Below, one piece after another: positions 1 through 8,004 of a stretch of 64,000 nt of DNA. The DNA is from Mucilaginibacter phenanthrenivorans (GTDB lineage: Bacteria; Bacteroidota; Bacteroidia; Sphingobacteriales; Sphingobacteriaceae). A program made the position numbers and the translations under genes. Numbering within the stretch: position 1 is the stretch's first letter; the number at the start of each line of letters is the position of its first letter. The stretch lies in contig NZ_JAHVAP010000005.1 in the NCBI RefSeq assembly GCF_024721155.1, forward strand, positions 372,001 through 436,000, given 5' to 3'. A model generated the notes under the pieces. That model was not told where the DNA came from and searched no databases. It worked only from the letters and a program-made list of their open reading frames with translations.

Positions 1-702
1 TGGGTAGGGTTCCTTTTCTATAAAATCGATATCATCATAACCGGCAAATAATTTACGCGAATCGATCACCTTATCCTTTAAATATAACAACCTCAATCTT
101 GAGTAATTACCCATGGTTGCCGTTAACGCACAGCGTTCCATTATTGCACTGCCAGGCTGGTTAAAAATTTGCAGACCTAGCTCACCCGGTTTATCACTGC
201 TGATGGTGACTTTTAAATAAGGATGTGCACCGTCGTTGAACTTTTCCATGCAGATAAAAAATGAGAGTTGTTCAATAGTTGGATTTTGCGGATCAGGGTG
301 TGTAATAGTGCCGCGTGTATTGGCATAAGGTGTAAAGCTATCTGCATCCGGTTTATCTGTCGCCCACAAAAATTTGCCCCATTTACCATCCCCCCGAGAT
401 GGTGAAACTTCGCTAAATTCCATATCTCCGTTTACAACCGGTTCAATGGCGATATAATTTATCAAATTAACCGAACCCTGGTATTCGTATCCAATCCGGA
501 TCAATCCGCGTGGGCCGCCATCTGTTCCCGGCCCGGATGGCTCAATCGATTTAGGCCAAAGACTAAAGACTATCCCACCCTTAATACCCCACATCGGCGG
601 CGATTTTTCATTATCCGGGCGGATCCATTGTACAGACTGGGCGCTTGCAAATTGTATAGAGACGAGCAGGCAAAGACCCGTGAAAAATAAACTAAGATTC
701 AT
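1..702 (-). CDS. Secreted protein of unknown function, 3' part cut by window edge
   Basis: An open frame runs from an ATG at 702 to the window edge (234 codons, no stop reached). The N-terminus is a clear Sec signal peptide: a hydrophobic stretch followed by FASAQS, with cleavage expected after about residue 21. The rest is soluble, rich in aromatic residues, Gly and Pro, with short beta-prone segments such as GLIRIGYEYQGSVNLINYIA and KVTISSDKPGELGLQIFN. This suggests a periplasmic or surface beta-sandwich protein. I do not recognise the family. It is transcribed away from the DUF4349 genes, with about 170 bases between the two starts. Confidence 0.7.
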   Translation of the reverse strand, partial: MNLSLFFTGLCLLVSIQFASAQSVQWIRPDNEKSPPMWGIKGGIVFSLWPKSIEPSGPGTDGGPRGLIRIGYEYQGSVNLINYIAIEPVVNGDMEFSEVSPSRGDGKWGKFLWATDKPDADSFTPYANTRGTITHPDPQNPTIEQLSFFICMEKFNDGAHPYLKVTISSDKPGELGLQIFNQPGSAIMERCALTATMGNYSRLRLLYLKDKVIDSRKLFAGYDDIDFIEKEPYP

Positions 703-873
703 AGGATTTATGAGATTATAAGAAAAAGTCTGTCTAGCATATATTATTGATAAGCGTAAAAATCCTAAAATCCTTTTGTCCTATAAATCTTAGTTCAGCA
801 GCTCTTGGGTCACCTTATGCCACTTTCCGGTATCAATAAGTACCAAAAAACAAACAATTTAAATTTTATTTTT

Positions 874-1752
874 ATGAAATCAAAAATTTCAATCACGCTG
901 ATGGCGGGGCTTTTCCTGCTGGGCGCTTGTGAAGGCCGCAGGGACAAAGAATCTGCTGATTCAACATCTGTTTCTACAAGTAAAGAAAAAGCAGTCGACC
1001 TAAAAAAAGACACGCTAAAAACCGGCTCCAAGCTGGTAAAAAAGGCCGACATCCGCTTTAAGGTAAAAAACGTGCAGCAAACCAGTGAACAAATTGCAGC
1101 TTTGACGACCAGCCTTAACGGTATGGTGATCCATCACACCATCAACTCCACATCCGAAAACAGCGCCGACATTAAAAGAAGCAGCGATTCCATTATGCGG
1201 GTTACCGTGGTGAATACCACTGCCGACATGACGGTGAAAATCCCACCGGCAAACCTGGAGAGTTTTATGCTGCAGGTAACGCGAATGGGCTTATATGTAG
1301 AGAATAGCCATATGGATATTACCGATAAGTCACTCGATTATCTGTCGACCCAAATGAAGCTTAAAAACCAAAGCGAAAGGGTCGCCAAAAACAAACAGGA
1401 TGCCGCCACAGCAAAGAACCCTGACGACCTACTGGCCTTTAAAAACAATATGGTTGATCAGCAGATCAATAATCGCCGCACGGATGACTCAGTTAAAAAC
1501 AGTGTAGTTACGCTGAGCTTTTATGAAAGCAATGTGATCCATCGGGAAATTATAGCCAACAGTGATCTTTCGGCTTATAACCCTCCGGCAATCAAACAAC
1601 TGGATATGTCATTTGAAAACGGCTGGGGGGTGTTTGTTTCATTACTGATTGCGCTTGCCAATGCATGGGTAATTTTCCCAATCGGCTTTGGTGTTTGGAT
1701 GCTGGTAAGGTATCTCAAAAAGAAACAGCCGGCCGCTTTGGTAAAAAGCTAA
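874..1752 (+). CDS. DUF4349 domain lipoprotein (copy 1)
   Basis: A 292-aa lipoprotein. I place the start at ATG 874 because the next residues form a lipoprotein signal (MKSKISITLMAGLFLLGAC, lipobox LGAC); an in-frame TTG at 805 would bury that signal. The body matches the DUF4349 pattern: KADIRFKVKNVQQTSEQIAAL, then a beta/alpha region and a coiled segment (residues about 150-215). One membrane helix lies near the C-terminus (GVFVSLLIALANAWVIFPIG), followed by a basic tail RYLKKKQ. The protein is anchored at both ends. Bacterial DUF4349 proteins have no established function. A paralogue follows 126 bases downstream with a REP hairpin between them. Confidence 0.85.
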   Translation: MKSKISITLMAGLFLLGACEGRRDKESADSTSVSTSKEKAVDLKKDTLKTGSKLVKKADIRFKVKNVQQTSEQIAALTTSLNGMVIHHTINSTSENSADIKRSSDSIMRVTVVNTTADMTVKIPPANLESFMLQVTRMGLYVENSHMDITDKSLDYLSTQMKLKNQSERVAKNKQDAATAKNPDDLLAFKNNMVDQQINNRRTDDSVKNSVVTLSFYESNVIHREIIANSDLSAYNPPAIKQLDMSFENGWGVFVSLLIALANAWVIFPIGFGVWMLVRYLKKKQPAALVKS

Positions 1753-1768
1753 ACAATTTTCTTTAAAT

Positions 1769-1831
1769 GCTGCCGCGAGTTTAGCGGCAGCGTAACTCGT
1801 GGTTGTGCATTTCGGAAGCTTTCAGCTTCAC
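1769..1831 (+). repeat. Solo REP element (A-type), RAYT family
   Basis: This 63-base element has the same two-hairpin layout as the REPs around the RAYT gene at 9.8 kb: an outer stem with GCGAGTT and AACTCGTGG arms, then a small hairpin GGAAGCTTTCAGCTTC. It lies between the two DUF4349 genes and is a single copy without an inverted partner. The loop differs from the others (GCTGCCGC and GCGGCAGC pair internally). Confidence 0.85.
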
Positions 1832-1878
1832 GATGAGCAACTCCTATGTCCATTTTTAAATAAATCAATAACAAACTC

Positions 1879-2745
1879 ATGAAAACAAAAATATTAATGA
1901 TGCTGCTTGCAGGTATTATCCTGTTGGCCGCATGTAAAGGAAAACACGGCTCTGAAGAATTTGTAAATAATAACGCCAGTAGCGCCGATAGTGCCCGTAT
2001 AACTGATTTTTCACCAGTAACCCCAAAAATTGTAAAAACTGCCGACATGCACTTCAAAGTAAAAAACGTACAGCAAGTCAGCGAAAAAATCACTGCCCTA
2101 ACTACAAGTTATAAAGGACTGGTGATGCATCACCAGGTTGGCTCTTCGGAATTGCGAAGCACTGATATTCACAAAACCGGTGATTCCATAATAAGGGTTA
2201 CTGCCTTTAGTAACAATGCGGAAATGACCGTGAAGATTCCGTCAGAAAAACTGGAAGACTTTATGAACGAAGTTGGGCGACTTGGTATTTACGTCACTAA
2301 CCGCCAATTGGATCTCTCTGATAAATCGCTGGATTATTTGGCGGCACAGTTAAAACTGCAAAGCAGGAAGGAATTGATAGATCAGCAGAAAAAAGGAAAG
2401 GTGATTATAAAAAATCCCGCAAATGTTTTGCTTTTGAAAGATGACATGGTTGATCAGCAAATCAGTAACCGTCAGATCGACGATGCAGTTAAATACAGCG
2501 TTGTATCGCTAAGCTTTTACCAAAGCAATACCATTTATAAAGAAACCATAGCCAATGATGATCCGTCGGCGTATAACCTTCCCTTCTTTAAACGATTTAT
2601 TGAATGCATTGGAAATGACTGGATGATCTTTGAGCTGTTCATTCTCGGACTGGCCAATATTTGGGTGTTTCTTGTTGTCGGCTTTGGGATATGGGTGTTG
2701 ATAAGATACTACCGCGCCAAACGGGTGGCGATTGTAAAGAACTAG
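1879..2745 (+). CDS. DUF4349 domain lipoprotein (copy 2)
   Basis: A 288-aa paralogue of the preceding gene with the same plan: lipoprotein signal (MKTKILMMLLAGIILLAAC), the DUF4349 body beginning KTADMHFKVKNVQQVSEKIT, a charged helical stretch, the conserved DDMVDQQISNRQIDDAVKYS, and one C-terminal membrane helix (ANIWVFLVVGFGIWVLIRYY). Tandem copies suggest a recent duplication, although the two are clearly diverged. Expected location is the inner membrane or lipid-anchored; the function is unknown. Confidence 0.85.
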   Translation: MKTKILMMLLAGIILLAACKGKHGSEEFVNNNASSADSARITDFSPVTPKIVKTADMHFKVKNVQQVSEKITALTTSYKGLVMHHQVGSSELRSTDIHKTGDSIIRVTAFSNNAEMTVKIPSEKLEDFMNEVGRLGIYVTNRQLDLSDKSLDYLAAQLKLQSRKELIDQQKKGKVIIKNPANVLLLKDDMVDQQISNRQIDDAVKYSVVSLSFYQSNTIYKETIANDDPSAYNLPFFKRFIECIGNDWMIFELFILGLANIWVFLVVGFGIWVLIRYYRAKRVAIVKN

Positions 2746-2764
2746 TGATTTACAAAATGCTTTA

Positions 2765-2791
2765 TAGCGACGGGTTTAAAACCCATCGCTA
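2765..2791. terminator. Palindrome, likely bidirectional terminator
   Basis: A near-perfect inverted repeat, TAGCGACGGGTTT facing AAACCCATCGCTA, starts 20 bases after the DUF4349 stop codon. A T-tract is weak, so it could equally be a dispersed palindromic repeat; terminator function is inferred from position. Confidence 0.5.
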
Positions 2792-2900
2792 TTGAAAAAT
2801 CATGATGGGTGTCATAAGAAAAAAATAAAAAAAATTCTTTTCACGAAAACCTTTTACGTATTCGGTTGTTCTCAGTTGGCTAAACCCTAAATCCATTGCC

Positions 2901-3077
2901 ATGAATACTAAATTTACAATCCCTGCCGGTCATAATTACATGATAAATGTAAGTGAGGATGATGAGCTGCAATACTGGGCCAAAAAGTTCGGCATCACAC
3001 CCGAAAAATTAAAATCGGCGGTGAGGGCTGTCGGTTCATCTGTTGCCACCATCGCCCGGTACCTGAACAAAAAATAA
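2901..3077 (+). CDS. DUF3606 small protein (copy 1)
   Basis: A 58-aa protein. Residues 18-55 match the DUF3606 pattern: a short acidic lead (SEDDELQYWAKKFGITPEKL) followed by KSAVRAVGSSVATIARYLNKK. Family members are small, largely helical and usually uncharacterised; many are encoded beside stress or DNA-repair genes. A second copy follows 142 bases downstream, then ligD, all on the same strand, so the three may form one transcription unit. No signal peptide; cytoplasmic. Confidence 0.75.
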   Translation: MNTKFTIPAGHNYMINVSEDDELQYWAKKFGITPEKLKSAVRAVGSSVATIARYLNKK

Positions 3078-3219
3078 TGCAAGTGCTCACGACATCATTG
3101 ACGACGCCTTCAGCTTCGCAAGGGACAGTTACAACCTTTACCTCATGATTTACAATATTTACTTCTAAGAAAAACCATTCCCCGCTCATCATTGTTAATA
3201 TAAAAATCAATTATTAACA

Positions 3220-3393
3220 ATGGACTATAAGACTTATACCCATAGCACTGAAACAGACCTCATAGATGCAAGTGAGTATTACGAGGTGGAATACTGGTCG
3301 AATAAATTTGGTGTAACACCTGAAAGGTTAAAATCGGCCATAAACGCCGTTGGCTCTTCTGCCAAGGCGGTAGAAGCCCATCTGCAAAAATAA
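3220..3393 (+). CDS. DUF3606 small protein (copy 2)
   Basis: A 57-aa paralogue of the gene at 2901. The alignable core reads EVEYWSNKFGVTPERLKSAI followed by NAVGSSAKAVEAHL, against ELQYWAKKFGITPEKLKSAV followed by RAVGSSVATIARYL in the first copy. The acidic DDEL lead is replaced by SEYYEVEY. The stop codon lies only 11 bases before the ligD start, the strongest sign of co-transcription with the ligase. Cytoplasmic; function unknown. Confidence 0.75.
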   Translation: MDYKTYTHSTETDLIDASEYYEVEYWSNKFGVTPERLKSAINAVGSSAKAVEAHLQK

Positions 3394-3404
3394 AGCACAC
3401 GACT

Positions 3405-6152
3405 ATGAGCCTGGAAAAATATGCCGAGAAGCGCGACTTCACCAAAACTGCCGAGCCTAAGGCAGGCAAAAGCAGTGACAAAAGCAAGCTTAGGTTCGTA
3501 ATCCAAAAGCACGATGCCTCTCGGCTGCATTATGATTTCAGGCTGGAGATGGATGGCGTGCTGAAAAGCTGGGCGGTACCAAAGGGTCCATCAACCGATC
3601 CTAAAACAAAACGGCTGGCCATGATGGTTGAGGATCACCCTTATGATTACCGCACATTTGAGGGCATTATTCCCGAGGGAGAATACGGCGGCGGTACCGT
3701 GATTGTTTGGGATGAAGGAACCTACGAACCCATCGATAAGATAGAAGGCAAAAAGGCGCAGGAAAAAGCTTTGCTTGCCCAACTCAAATCAGGCCAGCTT
3801 AAAATAAAGCTGCATGGCGAAAAGTTGGAAGGCGAGTTTGCGCTGGTTAAAACGCATGGCATGGGCGATAATGCCTGGCTGCTGATCAAACACAATGACG
3901 ATTTTGCATCAACTAAGGATATCACCAAACAGGATAAATCAGTTATCTCGGGCAAAACCATTGAGAGCATGGAAAAAACCAGTGAAAAAGTTTGGCAGCA
4001 CGGACACGAAGAAGATGTAGAAGAGGAAAAACCAAAAAGTAAAAAAAAAAGCCCTCCGCAACCGGTTGAGGAAGTTGTGGGTGAAAACACCGATGTTCCA
4101 CTGGTGGATACGGCTGGGGCCGATGTTGCGGCGCTTATAAAATCAGCTCCAAAATCTGCTGTCCCCAAAAATGTAAAACCAATGAAGGCTACCCTGGTAG
4201 ATGAGCCTTTTGATGATCCCGACTGGTTTTATGAGGTAAAGTGGGATGGCTACCGCGCCGTTGCATTTATCAGTAAGGATGATGCGCAGCTTATCTCGCG
4301 TAATAACCTGCCATTTGATAAATTTTATCCCATCAATAAAATTTTAAAGGACTGGAAGATCAATGCTGTTATCGATGGTGAGATCCTGGTGCTGAATGAT
4401 AAAGGAATCTCCGATTTTGGCGCCCTGCAAAACTGGCGCAGCGAAGCCGACGGCGAACTGGTTTATTATGTGTTTGATATTTTATGGTACGAGGGTAAAA
4501 ACCTGATGGGTTTGCCGCTAAGAGATCGCCTCGCTATTTTAAAGGATGTGCTACCCATAAATGACGACCGCATCCGTCAAAGTAAAGTATTTGAAACAAA
4601 CGGAATAGAATTTTTCAGCGCAGCCGAAAGGATCGGGCTGGAAGGCATCATCGCCAAAAAGGCAAGCAGTGTTTATACATCTGATCTGCGCTCGAAGGAA
4701 TGGCTGAAGATAAAGGTGCAGCGCCGGCAGGAAGTGGTTATCACCGGCTTTACAAAAAATGAAGGTACCAGCAAGTCGTTCAGCGCCTTAACAATGGGCG
4801 TTTATGACGATGGCAAGTTGCGTTATGTTGGAAAGGTAGGCACAGGGTTTAACGACAAAATGCAGAAGGAAATGATGGCCCAGTTTAAGCCCCTCATCAC
4901 CGATAAAAGCCCCTTTGATGTGGAGCCGGATGTAGATAAGCCATCGCGATTTCGCCCGCAACGCTTAGGCGCCAAACCAACCTGGCTGAAGCCGGAGTTG
5001 GTTGGCGAGGTTGCCTTCGCCGAGATCACCAGCGATGGCGTGTTCAGGCAGGCATCATTTAAAGGTATGCGCAGCGACAAAAAAGCAAAAGATGTGATAC
5101 TGGAAACACCAAAGGAAACAGCAGAAACCGTGGAAGAAGTTGACAACAAAAAAGCGGATGCTCATAGCAAGGCTATTGAGCCGCCAAAGGGAAAATCGCC
5201 CAAAACGTTGCTTAACCCGACTGATGAAACGCAGGTACGCAAAATCTGTGGCCACGATTTAAAATTCACTCACTTGAGTAAAGTTTACTGGCCTGAGGAT
5301 AACGTGACCAAGCGCGATATGTTCAATTACTATTACCAGGTTGCTGAATATATTTTACCTTATTTAAAGGACAGGCCAATGTCGCTCAACCGTTTCCCGG
5401 GCGGCATTCATGAATCGAGTTTTTATCAAAAGGACATTAAAGGCAAGACGCCCGACTGGATCACCAAGACATTCCCATACACCACCAGCGATGGTGAGCA
5501 CAAAGAATATTTAGTGGGAAGTGATGAGGCGGTATTATTGTGGATGGCTTCACTTGGTTGTATTGAGATGAACCCGTGGTTTAGCCGCGTTCAATCACCT
5601 GACAACCCGGATTATTGTGTAATCGATCTGGATCCCGATAAAAACACATTCGACCAGGTAATTGAGGCAGCGCAGGAAGTGAAAAAGGTTTTGGATGCGA
5701 TTGATGTTCCGTCCTTTTGTAAAACCTCAGGCTCAACGGGGATGCATATATATATACCATTGGCTGCGAAGTATGATTACGACCAGTCGCAAATGTTTGC
5801 GAAGATCATAGTAAGCATTGTACACAAACAGATCCCGGACTATACCAGCCTGGAACGGATGATTGCCAACCGCAAAGGCAAAATGTACCTTGATTTTTTA
5901 CAGAATCGCCCCGGGGCAACCATTGCGGGCCCTTATTCCCTTCGCCCTAAGGTTGGCGCAACAGTTTCCATGCCGTTGGATTGGGATGAGGTAAAACCGG
6001 GTTTGACCATGAAGGATTTTACCATCTTCAATTCCATCCATCGCATTAAGGAAACCGGTGACCTGTTTAAAGGCGTGTTAGGTAAAGGGATTGACCTGGA
6101 GAAAACGATTAAGAAGGCACAGGGGTTGTTTGGGGAGGTGAGTGCAAATTAG
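3405..6152 (+). CDS. ligD: ATP-dependent DNA ligase D (phosphoesterase-ligase-polymerase)
   Basis: A 915-aa three-domain non-homologous end-joining enzyme. Residues about 30-160 form the 3'-phosphoesterase domain (HDASRLHYDFRLEMDG, then WAVPKGPS and the EGEYGGGTV segment). A Lys/Glu-rich linker covers about 200-225. Residues about 258-560 are the ATP-dependent ligase with the nucleotidyl motif KWDGYR, catalytic Lys 279. From about residue 618 comes the archaeo-eukaryotic primase-type polymerase domain with the metal-binding IDLDPD. The order PE-LIG-POL is that of the Pseudomonas/Agrobacterium class. It acts with Ku, whose gene is not in this window. Two DUF3606 genes lie directly upstream. 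Confidence 0.95.
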   Translation: MSLEKYAEKRDFTKTAEPKAGKSSDKSKLRFVIQKHDASRLHYDFRLEMDGVLKSWAVPKGPSTDPKTKRLAMMVEDHPYDYRTFEGIIPEGEYGGGTVIVWDEGTYEPIDKIEGKKAQEKALLAQLKSGQLKIKLHGEKLEGEFALVKTHGMGDNAWLLIKHNDDFASTKDITKQDKSVISGKTIESMEKTSEKVWQHGHEEDVEEEKPKSKKKSPPQPVEEVVGENTDVPLVDTAGADVAALIKSAPKSAVPKNVKPMKATLVDEPFDDPDWFYEVKWDGYRAVAFISKDDAQLISRNNLPFDKFYPINKILKDWKINAVIDGEILVLNDKGISDFGALQNWRSEADGELVYYVFDILWYEGKNLMGLPLRDRLAILKDVLPINDDRIRQSKVFETNGIEFFSAAERIGLEGIIAKKASSVYTSDLRSKEWLKIKVQRRQEVVITGFTKNEGTSKSFSALTMGVYDDGKLRYVGKVGTGFNDKMQKEMMAQFKPLITDKSPFDVEPDVDKPSRFRPQRLGAKPTWLKPELVGEVAFAEITSDGVFRQASFKGMRSDKKAKDVILETPKETAETVEEVDNKKADAHSKAIEPPKGKSPKTLLNPTDETQVRKICGHDLKFTHLSKVYWPEDNVTKRDMFNYYYQVAEYILPYLKDRPMSLNRFPGGIHESSFYQKDIKGKTPDWITKTFPYTTSDGEHKEYLVGSDEAVLLWMASLGCIEMNPWFSRVQSPDNPDYCVIDLDPDKNTFDQVIEAAQEVKKVLDAIDVPSFCKTSGSTGMHIYIPLAAKYDYDQSQMFAKIIVSIVHKQIPDYTSLERMIANRKGKMYLDFLQNRPGATIAGPYSLRPKVGATVSMPLDWDEVKPGLTMKDFTIFNSIHRIKETGDLFKGVLGKGIDLEKTIKKAQGLFGEVSAN

Positions 6153-6161
6153 AAAAGGGGG

Positions 6162-6268
6162 CCGTCATGCTGAGGCACTCGAAGCATGAGCGTAATGGCC
6201 CCTGCACCATGCTTAGCACGCGGATTAGCCTCTGCGCGCGACGTGGTTCGACAAGCTCACCATGACAG
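6162..6268. repeat. Imperfect inverted-repeat element (CGTCATGCTGAG type)
   Basis: About 107 bases with outer arms CCGTCATGCTGAGGCACTCGA and GGTTCGACAAGCTCACCATGAC, which can pair with mismatches. It follows the ligD stop by 10 bases. The right arm resembles a GTCATGGTGAGCTTGTCGAAC motif that I recall as a dispersed repeat in diverse bacteria. No ORF. It may double as a terminator. Confidence 0.55.
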
Positions 6269-6309
6269 GCCACCTTTAATTAATAGTCCAGTAAACCATA
6301 ATAACAGTT

Positions 6310-6513
6310 ATGCCATCATCGGTTGTTGCAAATATGGATTATGATGAAGAAAAGTCAACTTTGCGGATAACATACACCTCCGGCGCAGCATATAATTATA
6401 TAGGTGTGCCCGCCGATGTTTTTGATGAAATGAAGGCAGCAACCTCGAAGGGAACATTTTTAAATTACCGGATAAAAGGCAAATACCGGTATAAAAGGAT
6501 CAGGCAGGCGTAA
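6310..6513 (+). CDS. KTSC domain protein
   Basis: A 67-aa protein that is essentially one KTSC domain: SSVVANMDYDEEKSTLRITY, SGAAYNYIGVPADVFDEMK, then ATSKGTFLNYRIKGKYRYKR. KTSC domains occur alone or fused to other domains, including lysyl-tRNA-synthetase-associated contexts, and are thought to be small nucleic-acid- or protein-binding modules. No signal peptide. It stands alone between a repeat element and a small membrane protein. Confidence 0.8.
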   Translation: MPSSVVANMDYDEEKSTLRITYTSGAAYNYIGVPADVFDEMKAATSKGTFLNYRIKGKYRYKRIRQA

Positions 6514-6571
6514 ATAATACTCGCTCTTAAATTAAAATCACAAAAGGGGTTTAATTTTTTCGGCAAACAAT

Positions 6572-6579
6572 TATATTTG
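6572..6579 (+). promoter_or_regulatory. -7 promoter box for the 61-aa membrane protein gene
   Basis: TATATTTG matches the Bacteroidetes TAnnTTTG consensus exactly and lies 23 bases before the ATG at 6603. A clear -33 TTG is not visible. Confidence 0.5.
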
Positions 6580-6602
6580 CGGCACATTTAATAATAAGCA
6601 CG

Positions 6603-6788
6603 ATGAATTCAACAGAAAACGCTAACGCAGAAGGTCACTACAAATTAATGACATTGGCTATAGTAATAGGTATAGTAGGTGTTTACCTGCGTTTTGCTGA
6701 TTTTCATTACTCTTCAATGGTATCGAACATCATCCTGATCATCGGTGTGCTAATTGCGCTGAAATCAGTATTTGCGATATTGAAATAA
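6603..6788 (+). CDS. Small two-helix membrane protein
   Basis: A 61-aa protein with a polar N-terminus (MNSTENANAEGHYK) and two hydrophobic helices (LMTLAIVIGIVGVYLRF and SNIILIIGVLIALKSVFAIL). I do not recognise a named family; similar short proteins are common in Sphingobacteriaceae. A consensus -7 box 23 bases upstream supports it as a real monocistronic gene. It converges on gldB. Confidence 0.65.
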   Translation: MNSTENANAEGHYKLMTLAIVIGIVGVYLRFADFHYSSMVSNIILIIGVLIALKSVFAILK

Positions 6789-6857
6789 GTCTTAAGTTCA
6801 TAGTCTCAAGTCCTGAGTCTCTTTTGACTCAAGACTACCGACTTCAGACTCAGAACT
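6788..6857. terminator. Word-type hairpin between convergent genes
   Basis: The left arm repeats variants of AGTCTCA/AGTCCTG/AGTTCAT and the right arm repeats the complementary words GACTCA/GACTAC/GACTTCA. They can fold into a long imperfect hairpin. It lies exactly between convergent stop codons, so a bidirectional terminator role is likely. Confidence 0.55.
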
Positions 6858-6863
6858 CTCCCC

Positions 6864-7907
6864 CTACTTCCCTTTATATTTCGATCCATTCAGGATCTTT
6901 TGCGCATCCCCGTCTGCCATTAATTGTGGCAGGGTGACTTCCGGATGCTTGTCCATGTATTGCCTTACAATTTGCCAGCCTGTCCAGATAGCCAATTTTG
7001 GGGCTGACTCGTTTTTTTCCCCAAGACCAGGGGTAAACGGCGCTTCTGTTAAGTACTTCTGAATTTTGGGATAGTCGCTTTCGTACAATAAATTTTCACC
7101 CAAAAAGTAAGCCCAGATCTTCGATTTAAAATCATCACACCATTTAATCTGTGCTGCAGTATATCCAATTTTGGTACTGTCGCCCACATCAGGCAAAATC
7201 TGATCCATAAAATACATGATCTTGCCGTTATATACCATTTTCGAAAGCAGGGTTTTGCTACTGTCGGTTTCGGGGAACATATCTTCGCGGGCTATGCCCT
7301 CAACAATGCGCGGAATAATATTCTCCTTATTAAAAAACCGCGACAGGTAATGCGGATAAGCCTCTGTAAGCGCAGGGTAAAAACGTGAGTTTGCACCTAA
7401 AAACAGGTCGATACCAACGCCGATGTAATTATTGCCGATGGTGGTTTGCGCCAAAAATCCGGAATAATAGGAATACACCCGCGGCAACTGCTTTTTAGGA
7501 AAATAGTATTTGATATGCTTAAAGGCATCTGTAAGTTCCTCGTCTTGTTTATCGAGGCCGTCTTTGTAAACAGAATCCACATCGTGTTTCAGGTCATTAT
7601 AAGCCTGGTTGGCAAATACCTTTCGCAGCAATTGGAAATAGGAAGTGTCCTGGATATTGATATCGCGGTCCTGTAATATCAGCCCCATAAAATCATGATA
7701 AAAAACGCCGTATTTACGTTGCAGATAGGCGGCTTGTGCGCCCATAGGTTTTGTACGCATGGCGTCAAATTCCTGGTCGAAGCGCTCAATCTTAGCTTCA
7801 AGCTGTATATTGCTTACGTCAATTGTTTTATGGCTTTTACAGGCGCTTAAGGCTACAGCAAGTAAAACGAGAAAATAAAAAGGCTTTTTAGCTTTTAAAA
7901 CAGTCAT
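6864..7907 (-). CDS. gldB: Gliding motility lipoprotein GldB
   Basis: A 347-aa lipoprotein from ATG 7907. An in-frame TTG at 7925 exists, but the TATTTTTG promoter box overlaps it, so the ATG is preferred. Signal: hydrophobic core FYFLVLLAVALSAC with lipobox LSAC. The body matches GldB-type proteins: IERFDQEFDAM near the N-terminus, the aromatic middle segment and the ending IWTGWQIVRQYMDKHPE, then QKILNGSKYKGK. GldB is a periplasm-facing lipoprotein needed for gliding and type IX secretion-linked motility in Flavobacterium. Many non-gliding Bacteroidota also encode it, so motility is not proved. Divergent from nadE. Confidence 0.85.
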   Translation of the reverse strand: MTVLKAKKPFYFLVLLAVALSACKSHKTIDVSNIQLEAKIERFDQEFDAMRTKPMGAQAAYLQRKYGVFYHDFMGLILQDRDINIQDTSYFQLLRKVFANQAYNDLKHDVDSVYKDGLDKQDEELTDAFKHIKYYFPKKQLPRVYSYYSGFLAQTTIGNNYIGVGIDLFLGANSRFYPALTEAYPHYLSRFFNKENIIPRIVEGIAREDMFPETDSSKTLLSKMVYNGKIMYFMDQILPDVGDSTKIGYTAAQIKWCDDFKSKIWAYFLGENLLYESDYPKIQKYLTEAPFTPGLGEKNESAPKLAIWTGWQIVRQYMDKHPEVTLPQLMADGDAQKILNGSKYKGK

Positions 7908-7922
7908 TGTTTGTGCTTTGAG

Positions 7923-7930
7923 CAAAAATA
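7923..7930 (-). promoter_or_regulatory. -7 promoter box for gldB
   Basis: TATTTTTG on the minus strand fits TAnnTTTG and places transcription start within about 10-15 bases of the ATG at 7907. It argues against the upstream TTG start. Confidence 0.5.
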
Positions 7931-8004
7931 ATTTTTATTTGCATTTAAATATGCAAACGGCCTAATTAAACCGTTTGTAATCTATCCACCCAGAATAATC
8001 TACA

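Noticed and set aside
3722-5255. Open frames of 148, 108 and 66 codons opposite ligD
   Set aside because: They lie on the antisense strand of a complete three-domain gene, with skewed composition and no recognisable motifs.
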